Shown in pieces: positions 18,773 to 28,156 of a stretch of 64,000 bases of DNA. The stretch's first letter is position 1. The number at the start of each line of letters is the position of its first letter. The translations under genes were made by a program, and so were the position numbers. Origin of the DNA: Spongiactinospora sp. TRM90649 (GTDB lineage: Bacteria; Actinomycetota; Actinomycetes; Streptosporangiales; Streptosporangiaceae); the NCBI RefSeq assembly GCF_029382225.1, contig NZ_JARLTC010000002.1, positions 620,001-684,000 on the forward strand, read 5' to 3'. The notes under the pieces were generated by a model. The model saw nothing but the letters and a program-made list of their open reading frames with translations, was not told the origin of the DNA and made no database searches.

Positions 18773-19546
18773 TCACTTGGGCTGGAACCGGATACCGCCG
18801 TCGAAGCGCACGACCTCGGCGTTGACGTAGTCGTTGCCGATCAGCATCCGCACGAGCTGCGCGAACTCCGCGGGCCGCCCCATCCGCTTGGGGAACACGA
18901 CGGGCGCCGCGAGCTTGGCCTTGAAGCCCTCGGCGTCCTCGGCGAACCCGTAGATGGGGGTGTCGATGATGCCCGGCGCGATCGTGTTGACCCGCACGCC
19001 GACCACCGAGAGGTCGCGGGCCGCCGGCAGGGTCATGCCGACGATGCCGCCCTTGGAGGCCGAGTAGGCGACCTGGCCGGTCTGGCCCTCCAGCGCGGCG
19101 ACCGACGCGGTGTTGATGACCACGCCGCGCTGGCCGTCCTCGTCGGCGGGCTCGGTCTTGGCCATCGCGGCGGCGCCGATCCGCATCAGGTTGAAGGTGC
19201 CGATCAGGTTGACGTCGATCACCTTGCGGTACGACGCGAGGTCGTGCGGCGAGCCGTCGCGGCCGACCGTGCGGGCGGCCCAGCCGATGCCCGCGCTGTT
19301 GACCACGACCCGCAGCGGCCTGCCGGTCGCCACGGCGGCCTCCACCGCGGCCGTGACCTGCTGCTCATCGGATACGTCGCATCTGGCGAAGACGCCGCCG
19401 ATCTCGTCTGCGACGGCCTTGCCACGCTCCTCGTTGAGGTCGGCGACGACCACCGTCGCGCCGTGGGCGGCCAGATCGCGGGCGGTGGCCTCACCGAGCC
19501 CGCTCGCGCCGCCCGAGACGATCGCTGCTACTCCGGAAAGCTCCAT
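18773..19546 (-). CDS. SDR, 3-hydroxyacyl-CoA dehydrogenase type 2-like
   Basis: A 257-residue classical short-chain dehydrogenase with an N-terminal nucleotide-binding GGASGLG, acidic VADLNEE favouring NAD, the NSAG motif, Ser/Tyr/Lys catalytic residues (INTASVAALEGQTGQVAYSASKGG) and APGIIDTPIYG. The overall pattern is like HSD17B10/type 2 3-hydroxyacyl-CoA dehydrogenases, which act on short-chain 3-hydroxyacyl-CoA. It is the first gene of a two-gene unit with the enoyl-CoA hydratase. ATG at 19546 begins directly at the Rossmann fold. Confidence 0.9.
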   Translation of the reverse strand: MELSGVAAIVSGGASGLGEATARDLAAHGATVVVADLNEERGKAVADEIGGVFARCDVSDEQQVTAAVEAAVATGRPLRVVVNSAGIGWAARTVGRDGSPHDLASYRKVIDVNLIGTFNLMRIGAAAMAKTEPADEDGQRGVVINTASVAALEGQTGQVAYSASKGGIVGMTLPAARDLSVVGVRVNTIAPGIIDTPIYGFAEDAEGFKAKLAAPVVFPKRMGRPAEFAQLVRMLIGNDYVNAEVVRFDGGIRFQPK

Positions 19547-19602
19547 GAGCGGACCATAACCGGTCACCGAATGAAGTTCTACGCGGGGGTGGCCCCACAT
19601 GC

Positions 19603-19944
19603 TCAGACGTCGGTGGAGACCGCGGTGTTCACGTCGGGATACACCTTGATGCGACGGTCGAGACCGGTGGTGCGCAGGATGCGGGCCACCGGTGCCTGCG
19701 GCGCGGCCAGGCACACCCCGCCGCCCTCGCCCGTGGCCAGCCGCCACGCCTCGATGAGCACCGACAGGCCGCTGGAGTCCATGAAGGACAACGCGGTCAG
19801 GTCGAGCACGAGCCGTGCGCCGTCCTGCTTGATCGCGTCACGTACTTCGTCGCGCAGGAAAGGAGCGGTGAAAAGATCGAGTTCACCCTCGACCGCCACC
19901 ACCACGGCATCGCCGACGGCGTGCCGTGCCAGCCGTAGCTTCAT
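19603..19944 (-). CDS. STAS-domain anti-sigma factor antagonist
   Basis: A 113-residue single STAS domain protein of the RsbV/SpoIIAA type. The phosphorylatable serine lies in LSFMDSSGLSVL, and the N-terminal strand order (VVVAVEGELDLFTAPFLRDEV) is canonical. In its unphosphorylated form such a protein binds an anti-sigma kinase and frees a stress sigma factor. No anti-sigma or sigma gene is adjacent, but a PP2C/ATPase protein that could act on it is encoded at 5186-7417. ATG at 19944 is preceded by AGGGATGAG; an in-frame start at 19986 would add 14 residues. Confidence 0.9.
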   Translation of the reverse strand: MKLRLARHAVGDAVVVAVEGELDLFTAPFLRDEVRDAIKQDGARLVLDLTALSFMDSSGLSVLIEAWRLATGEGGGVCLAAPQAPVARILRTTGLDRRIKVYPDVNTAVSTDV

Positions 19945-19998
19945 GTGCTCATCCCTAGTCGCCCTCGACCGTCCTACTGTCACCACCGTATCCCGCGC

Positions 19999-20765
<767 letters not shown>

Positions 20766-20769
<4 letters not shown>

Positions 20770-21524
20770 AGCACCCCCAGCACGAGTACGGCCAGCGCCA
20801 CCCCCGGCAGGAGCGCCGCCATCAGCCATTGTCGCGCGGAAGCCGTCATCTCACGAATCACCGGCATCGAACCGGTGTATCCGCGGCTCAGCATGGCCAG
20901 GTGCACGCGCTCGCCCCGCTCGTAGGATCGGATGAACAACGCCCCCGCCGACCTGGCGAGCACCGGCGCGTGGCGCAGGTCCCTGGCCACGAAGCCGCGC
21001 GACTCGCGCGCCACCCGCATCCGGCGCATCTCGTCCAGGATCACGTCCATGTACCTGAGCATGAACATCGCGATCTGCACCAGCAGCGCGGGCATCCGCA
21101 GCCGCCGCGCGCCGAGCAGCAGGTCGCGCGGCTCGGTGGTGGCGGCCAGCAGCACGCTCGCCGCCACCCCCAGCGTCGCCTTGGCCAGGATGTTCCACCC
21201 GGCCCACAGGCCCGCGAGGCTGAGCGACAGCCCGGCGACGTGGACCCGCTCGCCGATGCCGATGACCGGCAGCGCCACGGCGAACAGCACGAACGGGATC
21301 TCGACCACCATCCGCCTGGCCATGAAGCCGGGCGGCACCTTCGCCGCCACGGCGACGCCGGCCAGCAGCGCGGCGTAGACGGCGAAGGCCCAGAACAGCT
21401 CGCGCGGCGTGGCCACCACGACCACGGCGAACGCGGCCGCCGCCGCCAGCTTGCAGTGCGGCGGCAGCCGGTGGACGGGCGAGTCGCCCGGCCGGTGGAT
21501 CCGGTGGTGGTGTGAACCGCCCAT
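20766..21524 (-). CDS. cbiQ: Cobalt/nickel ECF transporter transmembrane protein
   Basis: A 252-residue membrane coupling protein of an energy-coupling factor transporter. Several hydrophobic helices occupy the N-terminal two thirds, and the two family coupling motifs with Ala-Arg-Gly-type cores are recognisable in the C-terminal half (RMRVARESRGF and HLAMLSRGYTGS), which contact the ATPase. The N-terminus carries a His-rich stretch (GGSHHHRIHRP). The start overlaps the cbiM stop (ATGA) and its stop overlaps the cbiO start. Confidence 0.92.
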
Positions 21525-22543
21525 CAGACCTCCGCGCGCTCCCGCTCGCGCCGCCGCACGCCGTAGAACAGGCCGCCGCCGACGAGCGTGGTGACGCCGA
21601 CCCCGATCAGGCCCGCGACGCCGACCGGGATGCCGCCCGCGTCGCCGTAGTCGGCCAGCGGCTGGCCGCCCAGCGGGTGGTCGGTGGCCCTCTCGATGAA
21701 GCCGACGTCCTCGGCGACCCGCTCCAGGCCGTCGGGGGAGGCCGAGGCGTAGAAGCTGGCGATCCCGGCCAGCAGCGCGGTGACCACGATGCCGCCGATC
21801 AGGAAACGGCCCGCGCGGGGGGCGGGGGCCGCGGGGGTGGCGTCGCGCGCGACCTCGGTGGTCCGGCCGTCGGCGCCGCGCAGCACCAGGCGGCCGGTCA
21901 GGCCGCGCGCGCCGTAGACCAGGTCGGGGCGGACGGCCAGCACCGTGCTCACGGTGACGCCGGTGATCAGCGCCTCGCCGATGCCGATCAGCACATGGAC
22001 GCCGCCCATCGCCGCCGCCACCGTGCCGACCTCGATGGGGGCGGTGCCGCCGACCCAGAACAGCAGGGTGAACGCCAGGGCCGAGGCGGGCACCGAGAGC
22101 AGCGCCCCGGCCGCCGCACCGGCCACGACCGCGCCCCTGCCGCCGCCGAGGACCCGGCTGACCAGGCGGAATACGCCCCAGCCGACGACGACGGTGACGA
22201 TGCCCATCAGGGTGATGTTGACGCCGAGCGCGGTCAGCCCGCCGTCGGCGAAGGCGAAGCCCTGCACCAGCAGGACCACGGCCATACAGAGCACCGCCGT
22301 GTACGGCCCGACCAGCACCGCCGCCAGCGCGCCGCCGAGCAGGTGGCCGCTGGTGCCCGCGGCGACGGGGAAGTTGAGCATCTGGACGGCGAAGACGAAG
22401 GCGGCCACCAGGCCGGCCATCGGAGCGGTCCGGTCGTCCAGCTCGCGCCGCGCGCCGCGCAGGCAGACCGCGACGCCCGCCGCGGCGACCGCGCCCGCGC
22501 TGACCGAGACCGGAACGTTGAAGAAGCCATCGGGTACATGCAC
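21524..22543 (-). CDS. cbiM: Cobalt/nickel substrate-binding membrane protein, CbiM fused to CbiN-like PDGLE domain
   Basis: A 339-residue S-component. In CbiM/NikM proteins the N-terminal Met-His binds the metal; GTG at 22543 gives M-H-V-P-D-G-F, exactly that arrangement, and is preceded by GGGAGG at seven bases. A longer start at 22597 would bury this motif and is rejected. The first about 220 residues form the CbiM helices (AGTSGHLLGGALAAVLVG, ADGGLTALGVN). After a linker, residues about 255-335 form a CbiN-like PDGLE domain (SFYASASPDGLERVAEDVGF, then a final helix), replacing a separate cbiN gene. No cobalamin riboswitch was recognised upstream. Confidence 0.93.
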   Translation of the reverse strand: MHVPDGFFNVPVSVSAGAVAAAGVAVCLRGARRELDDRTAPMAGLVAAFVFAVQMLNFPVAAGTSGHLLGGALAAVLVGPYTAVLCMAVVLLVQGFAFADGGLTALGVNITLMGIVTVVVGWGVFRLVSRVLGGGRGAVVAGAAAGALLSVPASALAFTLLFWVGGTAPIEVGTVAAAMGGVHVLIGIGEALITGVTVSTVLAVRPDLVYGARGLTGRLVLRGADGRTTEVARDATPAAPAPRAGRFLIGGIVVTALLAGIASFYASASPDGLERVAEDVGFIERATDHPLGGQPLADYGDAGGIPVGVAGLIGVGVTTLVGGGLFYGVRRRERERAEV

Positions 22544-22610
22544 GACAAGCCTCCCGACATGGGGAAATACACCCGAACTGCGGGCTACCTGCCCCACTTT
22601 AAGGGATCGC

Positions 22611-22624
22611 CTTGCAGGTGCAAG
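22611..22624. promoter_or_regulatory. Palindrome upstream of cbiM, possible metal-regulator operator
   Basis: CTTGCA-GG-TGCAAG is a perfect 6-2-6 inverted repeat 68 bases upstream of the cbiM start, in the only gap from which cbiMQO could be transcribed. A further GCAACTGCAT lies next to it. TTGCA/TGCAA half sites resemble nickel-responsive Nur boxes, but the spacing differs, so the regulator is unknown. Confidence 0.5.
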
Positions 22625-22646
22625 AGAGTGGCAACTGCATAAGGCA

Positions 22647-24515
22647 TCATTTGAGCAGCCGGCGGATGATCCTGCGGGCGGGCACGATCCGCACCGACAC
22701 GCTCAGCCTGCCCTTGGCCGAGGTGGCGTAGGGGCGCACGGTCTTCTTCACCGTGCGCCGCCACCAGGTGAGCGACGCCACCGGCTCGTCGCCCGCCGCC
22801 ACCCGGCACCGCACGGTCGGCCCGCCCAGCTCCAGCTCCAGGTAGGCGTCCCACACTCCGGACCCGAACCCGCCCCACCTCTGGCAGGCGGCGAACCGGC
22901 CGTCCGGCAGGGCGCCCACCGGAGTGGAGCGTTCCCGCCCCGACCGCCGCTCCCGCCACACCAGCCTGCGGACCGTCTCCGGGGCGGGCGCGCGGTCGCC
23001 GACCATGACCCGCCCGTCGATCAGCAGCCGGTGCCCCGGCCCCCACTTGACCCCCGTCACCCCCGCCGCGCACGGCACGGAGACCACGTGCCCGCCCAGG
23101 TCGATGCTCAGATTGCCCTGGACGCGGGTGAAATAGGGCACGGCCACCCGGTCGCCGATCACCCGCACCGCCGGGGCGGGCAGTTCGTCGGCGCGCTCGG
23201 GGCGCAGCCGGGCCAGGCGGGTCACCCCTTCGCACGTGATGGCCACATAGACGTTCCACACCCCCGGGGGAAGGTCGGAGAGATCGAAGACGCCCTCGAA
23301 CTCCGCGCCGCGCGACCGGACGGGGAACGACCGCTCCGGGCCCTGGGGTGGGGGCTCGCCGTCCACGCCCGCGCCGCGCGGGCGCAGCAGCACCGACATC
23401 GTGTAGCCCGCCTCCGGGCCGAGCCCGTCGAGTTCGGCCGAGCCGCGCAGAGCGAGGCGGTCGCCGTCCCACGACACCTCGGTCAGGTGCCTGCGCACCG
23501 ACGAGCCCTCGATCCTGGCCAGCCGGACCAGCCGGTCGATGTCGGCCAGGGCCGCCAGCTTGCCGCGCTCGGCGTCGCTCAGCCGCTCGCGCACGCCGTC
23601 GGTCACCCACTGGTCGCAGAGTTCGGCGACCTCGGCGGCTATCCCCCGGCGGGCGTCATCGTCGGCGGCGAGGAACGGCTCGCCCAGGTGGGTCAGCGCG
23701 TCGAGCCGGATGTGCCGGCGCAGCAGGTGGTCGCGCAGCGGCCCTGGGCGGATGTGGCGGGTCACCAGCTCCATCGGCTGCCTGATCATCCGCAGCCAGC
23801 GGACCGGGTCGCGGCTGCCGTCCTGCTGCATCACGCTGGTGCCGCACGGACGGTCGACCAGGTGGTAGCAGTCGTAGTCGGCGACCACCGAGATCACCCC
23901 GGCGTGGCAGTAGGCGTGGGCGGTGAACACGATGTCCTCGCCCACCCGCAGGTCCTCGGCGAAGCGGATCTCGTGCTCGCGCAGCATCTCCCTGCGGAAC
24001 AGCTTGAAGCAGGCCAGGCTGTTGTAGACGGCGCTGTCGCCGAGCCGCGCGCGGTCGGCGTTGGCCCGGAACATCGAGACCGGCGCCCGGCGGCCGTGCC
24101 CGACGATCCGGCCGAGCACGATGTCGGAGCCGTTACGGTCGGCCATGCCGACCATCCGCTCCAGCGCCTCCGGCCCGAGGTAGTCGTCGGCGTCGCAGAA
24201 GAACACGTACCGCCCGCGCGCGGCGGACAGGCCGATGTTGCGAGCCCGGCCCGCGCCGCCTCCCTCGCCGCGCAGCACCCGCAACACGCCCGGGTGGTGG
24301 GCGGCGTAGAGGCCGAGCAGGTCGCCGCTGCCGTCGGCGGAGCCGTCGTCCACCGCGACGACCTCCAGAGCCACCCGCTGCACTAGCAGGGAGGTCAGGC
24401 ACCTGTCGAGATAGGGGCGGCAGTCACGCACCGGCACCACCACGCTGACGTCGATCCCGGCGGTCGTGCAGGCCGTCCGCACCGGCCCGCCGGACAGCAG
24501 AGGCAACGATTCCAT
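22647..24515 (-). CDS. GT2 glycosyltransferase with C-terminal accessory domains
   Basis: A 622-residue family 2 glycosyltransferase. The N-terminal GT-A domain (about 20-270) shows VSVVVPVRDCRPYLDRCL, AVDDGSADGSGDLL and the metal-binding DxD in FFCDADDYLGPEA, followed by RVGEDIVFTAHAYCHAG. Residues about 290-420 are helical. The last about 250 residues contain two beta-rich repeats, reminiscent of the C-terminal domains of teichoic acid or polysaccharide polymerising enzymes such as TarS. It probably acts at the inner membrane face on a cell-wall or capsule glycopolymer. ATG at 24515 has GGAG upstream. It has no glycosylation partners nearby. Confidence 0.85.
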   Translation of the reverse strand: MESLPLLSGGPVRTACTTAGIDVSVVVPVRDCRPYLDRCLTSLLVQRVALEVVAVDDGSADGSGDLLGLYAAHHPGVLRVLRGEGGGAGRARNIGLSAARGRYVFFCDADDYLGPEALERMVGMADRNGSDIVLGRIVGHGRRAPVSMFRANADRARLGDSAVYNSLACFKLFRREMLREHEIRFAEDLRVGEDIVFTAHAYCHAGVISVVADYDCYHLVDRPCGTSVMQQDGSRDPVRWLRMIRQPMELVTRHIRPGPLRDHLLRRHIRLDALTHLGEPFLAADDDARRGIAAEVAELCDQWVTDGVRERLSDAERGKLAALADIDRLVRLARIEGSSVRRHLTEVSWDGDRLALRGSAELDGLGPEAGYTMSVLLRPRGAGVDGEPPPQGPERSFPVRSRGAEFEGVFDLSDLPPGVWNVYVAITCEGVTRLARLRPERADELPAPAVRVIGDRVAVPYFTRVQGNLSIDLGGHVVSVPCAAGVTGVKWGPGHRLLIDGRVMVGDRAPAPETVRRLVWRERRSGRERSTPVGALPDGRFAACQRWGGFGSGVWDAYLELELGGPTVRCRVAAGDEPVASLTWWRRTVKKTVRPYATSAKGRLSVSVRIVPARRIIRRLLK

Positions 24516-24612
24516 GGCGCTCCAGTATGTGACCGATCGGTCGCTCCACGTGGCCGATCCGGTGAATCCGATGTGACAATCCGCCTGGGGCGTCACGTGA
24601 GATCATCATGTG

Positions 24613-25437
24613 ATGAGCGACGCATGGGTATGCGCGACGTGTGCCAATCACTATCCGGAGTCCGAATCACCGCCCGATTCCTGCGTGGTCTGCGCCGACG
24701 AGAGGCAGTGGGTGCCCTCGGGCGGTCAGCGCTGGACCACGCTGGCGCGGCTCGCCGGGGACGGCCACCGCAGCGACGTCAGGGAGCTGGAGCCCGGCCT
24801 GCTCGGCATCGGGGCGACCCCGCAGGTCGCGATCGGCCAGCGGTCGCTGCTGGTCCGGACCGGCGAGGGCAACCTGCTCTGGGACCCTTCGGGATTCATC
24901 GACGACGACGCGGTGCGCGCCGTGCGCGAGGCGGGCGGGCTGCGGGCGGTCACCGCGAGCCACCCGCACTTCTACGGGTCGATCGTGGAGTGGAGCCGCG
25001 CGTTCGACGCCGAGATCCTGCTGCCCGAGGCCGACGCCTCGTGGCTGACCCGGCCGTCGCCCGCCGTACGCACCTGGTCGGGGACCCTTGAGGTACTGCC
25101 GGGGGTCACGCTGGTGCAGTGCGGGGGTCACTTCCCGGGCAGCGCGGTGGTCCACTGGGCCGAGGGCGCGGGCGGCGCGGGGGCGCTGCTGACCGGTGAC
25201 ACGATCTTCGTCACGCCGGGCGAGGACCGGGTGACGTTCGTCTGGAGCGCGCCCAACCGGCTGCCGCTGCCCGAGCGCGACGTGCGGCGGGTCGTCGAGG
25301 CGGTGCGGCCGTACGCGTTCGAGCGCATGTACGGCGGCTGGTGGACTCCAGTGCTGCGCGAGCGGGCCAAGGAGGTCCTTGAGTCCTCGGCGAACCGCTA
25401 CATCGAGTTCCTGCGCGGCGAGGCCGCCACGACCTGA
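24613..25437 (+). CDS. MBL-fold protein with N-terminal zinc-ribbon-like motif
   Basis: A 274-residue protein. The N-terminus contains CATCANHYP and CVVCADERQWV, a rubredoxin/zinc-ribbon-like four-cysteine site. The rest follows the metallo-beta-lactamase fold order (QVAIGQRSLLVRTGEGNLLWDPSGFID, LTGDTIFV), but the usual HxHxDH is replaced by SHPHFYGS, with only part of the metal site kept and GGHFPGS for the next His. It may bind metal differently or be non-hydrolytic. GTG at 24610 immediately precedes the ATG at 24613; either could be used. It is divergent from the glycosyltransferase gene. Confidence 0.82.
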   Translation: MSDAWVCATCANHYPESESPPDSCVVCADERQWVPSGGQRWTTLARLAGDGHRSDVRELEPGLLGIGATPQVAIGQRSLLVRTGEGNLLWDPSGFIDDDAVRAVREAGGLRAVTASHPHFYGSIVEWSRAFDAEILLPEADASWLTRPSPAVRTWSGTLEVLPGVTLVQCGGHFPGSAVVHWAEGAGGAGALLTGDTIFVTPGEDRVTFVWSAPNRLPLPERDVRRVVEAVRPYAFERMYGGWWTPVLRERAKEVLESSANRYIEFLRGEAATT

Positions 25438-25582
25438 GACGGCCTGGCCGGGCGCGGTGGCGCGGATCGGCGGCTCTCCGGAGCCCCGCCGTCACCATCG
25501 GCCGGCTCCGGAGCCCTCGTGCTCGCCGTGCACACGCCGCGCGCCCGGCCGTCTTCGCCGTCTCGCGACCAGTGACCCGCCA

Positions 25583-25634
25583 CCGCCCCTCCCCCGGTAC
25601 CGGCCCCCGGTAAGCGCTCCGGGGGAAGGGGCGG
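25583..25634. terminator. Long GC-rich hairpin
   Basis: CCGCCCCT-CCCCCGG (25583-25597) pairs with CCGGGGGAAGGGGCGG (25619-25634) with one bulged base. It lies between the convergent MBL gene and the small secreted protein gene and may terminate both. Confidence 0.65.
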
Positions 25635-25641
25635 CCGGAGA

Positions 25642-25968
25642 TCACTGCAGGCAGATGTTCCCGGGTGCGACGGACGAGACCGTCTGCACGCGCGTGACCG
25701 TCTGCCATGGACCGAGCCCGAAGCTCAGGTCTCCACCAATGCAGTAGCCCAGCTTGGTCAGGTTGGTCACCGAGCGGATGGTCACGCTCGGCGAGTAGAA
25801 CCGGCGGCTGCCCGCCGGGATGAGATCGACCCCGCCCAGGGTCTCCACGCAGACGTTGTTGACCACGCACGGCGCGGCGGCCGAAGCCGGTCCGGCGGTG
25901 CCGAGCAGGCCGGCGCCCACCAGCGGGAGTGCGGTCATCGCTGCCAGGACCGTGCTTTTGATCCTCAT
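25642..25968 (-). CDS. Small secreted cysteine-containing protein
   Basis: A 108-residue exported protein. The signal peptide MRIKSTVLAAMTALPLVGAG is followed by TAGPASA-AAPC, a standard cleavage site. The mature part of about 75 residues has four cysteines (APCVV, NVCVE, YCIGG, NICLQ), enough for two disulfides, and a beta-strand-like pattern. ATG at 25968 has GGAGG five bases upstream. The family is not recognised. It is monocistronic, next to the two-component system genes but with 99 bases between. Confidence 0.78.
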   Translation of the reverse strand: MRIKSTVLAAMTALPLVGAGLLGTAGPASAAAPCVVNNVCVETLGGVDLIPAGSRRFYSPSVTIRSVTNLTKLGYCIGGDLSFGLGPWQTVTRVQTVSSVAPGNICLQ

Positions 25969-26067
25969 GGAGACCTCCATGTGCGAGTGGCCGTCATCGA
26001 CATCCGCAGTGTCACAGCACCTGCGGACAAAACCCGGACGCATCGCGGACAAACGCCCGGCAGCGGT

Positions 26068-26736
26068 TCACCGCACACCCGGACGAACCAGCCCGATCTC
26101 GTAGGCCAGGATCACGGCGTGCACCCGGTCGCGCAGGTGCAGCTTGGCCAGGACGTTGCTGACGTGCGTCTTGACGGTCTCCTCCCCGATCACCAGCCCG
26201 GCCGCGATCTCCGCGTTGGACCGGCCCCTGGCCATCAGGGAGAGCACCTCGCGCTCCCGGGCGGTGAGGCCGCCCAGCTCGGGCGTGGGCCGCTCCTCAG
26301 GCCGGGGAGGGCGGGCGAACTCCCCGATCAGCCGCCTGGTGATCGAGGGGGCGAGCAGGGCGTCGCCCGCCGCCACCACCCGCACGGCGTTCACCAGGTC
26401 GTCCCTGCGCAGGTCCTTCAGCAGGAACCCGCTGGCCCCGGCGCGCAGCGCCTCATAGACGTGGTCGTCCAGGTCGAAGGTGGTCAGCACCAGCACCTTG
26501 ACCGGGTCGCGGACATCAGGACCGGCGAGCCTGCGGGTGGCCTCCAGGCCGTCCATCCGGGGCATCCGGATGTCCATCAGCACCACGTCGGGGCGCAGCC
26601 TGGTGGCCATCTCCACGGCCTGCGCCCCGTCGCTCGCCTCGGCCACGACCTCCATGTCGGGCTGGGCGTCCAGGATCATGTGGAAGCCCGCGCGGACCAG
26701 CTCGTGGTCGTCCACGACGACGATGCGGACGCTCAC
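26068..26736 (-). CDS. NarL/LuxR-family response regulator
   Basis: A 222-residue regulator. The receiver domain (1-120) has acidic residues VVDDH and phospho-acceptor Asp55 in VVLMDIRMPRMDG. The C-terminal LuxR helix-turn-helix (about 155-215) reads LTAREREVLSLMARGRSNAEIA, ETVKTHVSNVLAKLHL. It is the partner of the sensor kinase immediately upstream; its GTG start overlaps the kinase stop by four bases (GTGA). Targets cannot be read, though the divergent membrane protein gene at 28157 is a plausible one. Confidence 0.94.
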   Translation of the reverse strand: MSVRIVVVDDHELVRAGFHMILDAQPDMEVVAEASDGAQAVEMATRLRPDVVLMDIRMPRMDGLEATRRLAGPDVRDPVKVLVLTTFDLDDHVYEALRAGASGFLLKDLRRDDLVNAVRVVAAGDALLAPSITRRLIGEFARPPRPEERPTPELGGLTAREREVLSLMARGRSNAEIAAGLVIGEETVKTHVSNVLAKLHLRDRVHAVILAYEIGLVRPGVR

Positions 26737-27980
26737 GCGGCACCGCCGATCGGCAGCCGGGCCAGCACCGCGAAACCGCCGTCCGGGGCGGGGCCCGCGG
26801 TGAGCTCGCCGCCGAACAGGTGGACCCGCTCGCGCATGCCGGCCAGCCCGTGGCCGGAGCCGGGGGCCGCCTCGCGCGGGCCGTCGCCGCCGGGCGGTGA
26901 ACCCCGGCCGTGGTCTCTGACCTCGATGCTCAGGTGGGCGTCGCCGTACGCGATCCGCACCCGCACTGGAACCCGGGCGCGGTCCACGGACGGGCCCGCG
27001 TGCTTGACGGCGTTGGTCAGCGCCTCCTGCACGATCCGGTACGCCGAGAGGTCAACCCCGGCGGGCAGCGCGACGGCCCGCCCCTCGACCTCCAGGCGGG
27101 CCGCCAGACCGGCCTCGCGCACCTGCTCGACCAGCCCGGCCACCTGTGCCATCCCCGGCTGGGGGACGAGGTCGTCGCCGGTGTCGCCGGTGTCGGCGGT
27201 CTCCTCGCGCAGCACGCCGAGCAGGCGGCGCATCTCGACCAGCGCCTGCCTTCCGACGCCCGCGATCGCGTCGAACGCGTGCGCCGCCCGCGCCGGATCG
27301 CGCTCGGCGACCACCGGCCCGGCCTCGGCCTGCACGACCATCATGCTCACGTGGTGCGCGATCACGTCGTGCAGCTCCCTGGCGATCCTGGCCCGCTCCG
27401 CCGTGACGGCGCGCCGCGCCTCGAAGTCGCGTTCGCGGGCCAGCCACGCGGCCCGCTCCTCCAGCTCGGCGGTGTGGGCCCGGCGGATGCGGGCGCTGTC
27501 GCCGAGCACCCAGCCCGCCGCCAGCAGCACCGTGGTGAACGCGAAGTCCAGCACGTCGGAGTCGGTCTGCGGGACCCAGGCGACCAGCACCACGCTCAGC
27601 GCGGCGACCACGCCGACCGCGACGGCCTTTCGCCGGTCGCACCAGGCGGCCAGGCTGTAGAGCGCGACCACCCCGCCGAGCGGCACCGGCGTCACCAGAT
27701 CGGGGTACGGCAGCGCGCCGTAGAGCGCCGACAGCGCGCCGACCGCCAGGTTGACGCCGAACGGGTACCTGCGGCGCAGGGCGAGCGGCAGATTGATCAG
27801 CAGGACCAGCGCCACGGCGGCCGGGGTCGGCTCCGGCAGGTGCTCCGACCTCGCCTGGAAGACCAGCGCGAGCAACGAGATCACGGCCAGCAGCAGCCCG
27901 AGCGCCGCGTCGGCGACCAGGGGGCGGCCCTTGACGAACGCTACGAACGCCATGGGCCCGGCGGTCTTGCCCGATTCCAT
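26733..27980 (-). CDS. Sensor histidine kinase, NarL-type (HisKA_3)
   Basis: A 415-residue membrane kinase. The N-terminal 165 residues contain five or six hydrophobic helices with short loops, so sensing is likely within the membrane. The HisKA_3 box ERARIARELHDVIAHH holds the phosphorylated His204. The ATPase domain has EALTNAVKHAG (N box), VRDHGRGS (G1) and GHGLAGMRERV (G2). It is co-translated with the response regulator. The ATG at 27980 was taken as start. Confidence 0.94.
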   Translation of the reverse strand: MESGKTAGPMAFVAFVKGRPLVADAALGLLLAVISLLALVFQARSEHLPEPTPAAVALVLLINLPLALRRRYPFGVNLAVGALSALYGALPYPDLVTPVPLGGVVALYSLAAWCDRRKAVAVGVVAALSVVLVAWVPQTDSDVLDFAFTTVLLAAGWVLGDSARIRRAHTAELEERAAWLARERDFEARRAVTAERARIARELHDVIAHHVSMMVVQAEAGPVVAERDPARAAHAFDAIAGVGRQALVEMRRLLGVLREETADTGDTGDDLVPQPGMAQVAGLVEQVREAGLAARLEVEGRAVALPAGVDLSAYRIVQEALTNAVKHAGPSVDRARVPVRVRIAYGDAHLSIEVRDHGRGSPPGGDGPREAAPGSGHGLAGMRERVHLFGGELTAGPAPDGGFAVLARLPIGGAA

Positions 27981-28156
27981 GCGCCCAGTATCGGCAGCCC
28001 GGCCCCGCCCCGCCTCCCCCGGGCGGGGGAGCCGCGACCGCCGGTCTCACCTGGCCGGGGGAGCCCCGATCTGGCGGCCTTGGGGGATCCGTCCGCGCGG
28101 CGGCCCGGCCTACCTTCCTCGATAACGCGCTCCCCGTCCTGACCAGGAGGTTCGCC

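Noticed and set aside
22544..22646. Cobalamin riboswitch before cbiM
   Set aside because: The gap is only about 100 bases and no conserved B12-box-like core was seen; a palindrome is present instead.
21945..24386. 813-codon open frame on the plus strand
   Set aside because: It spans cbiM and the glycosyltransferase gene in antisense, with low-complexity translation and no start context.
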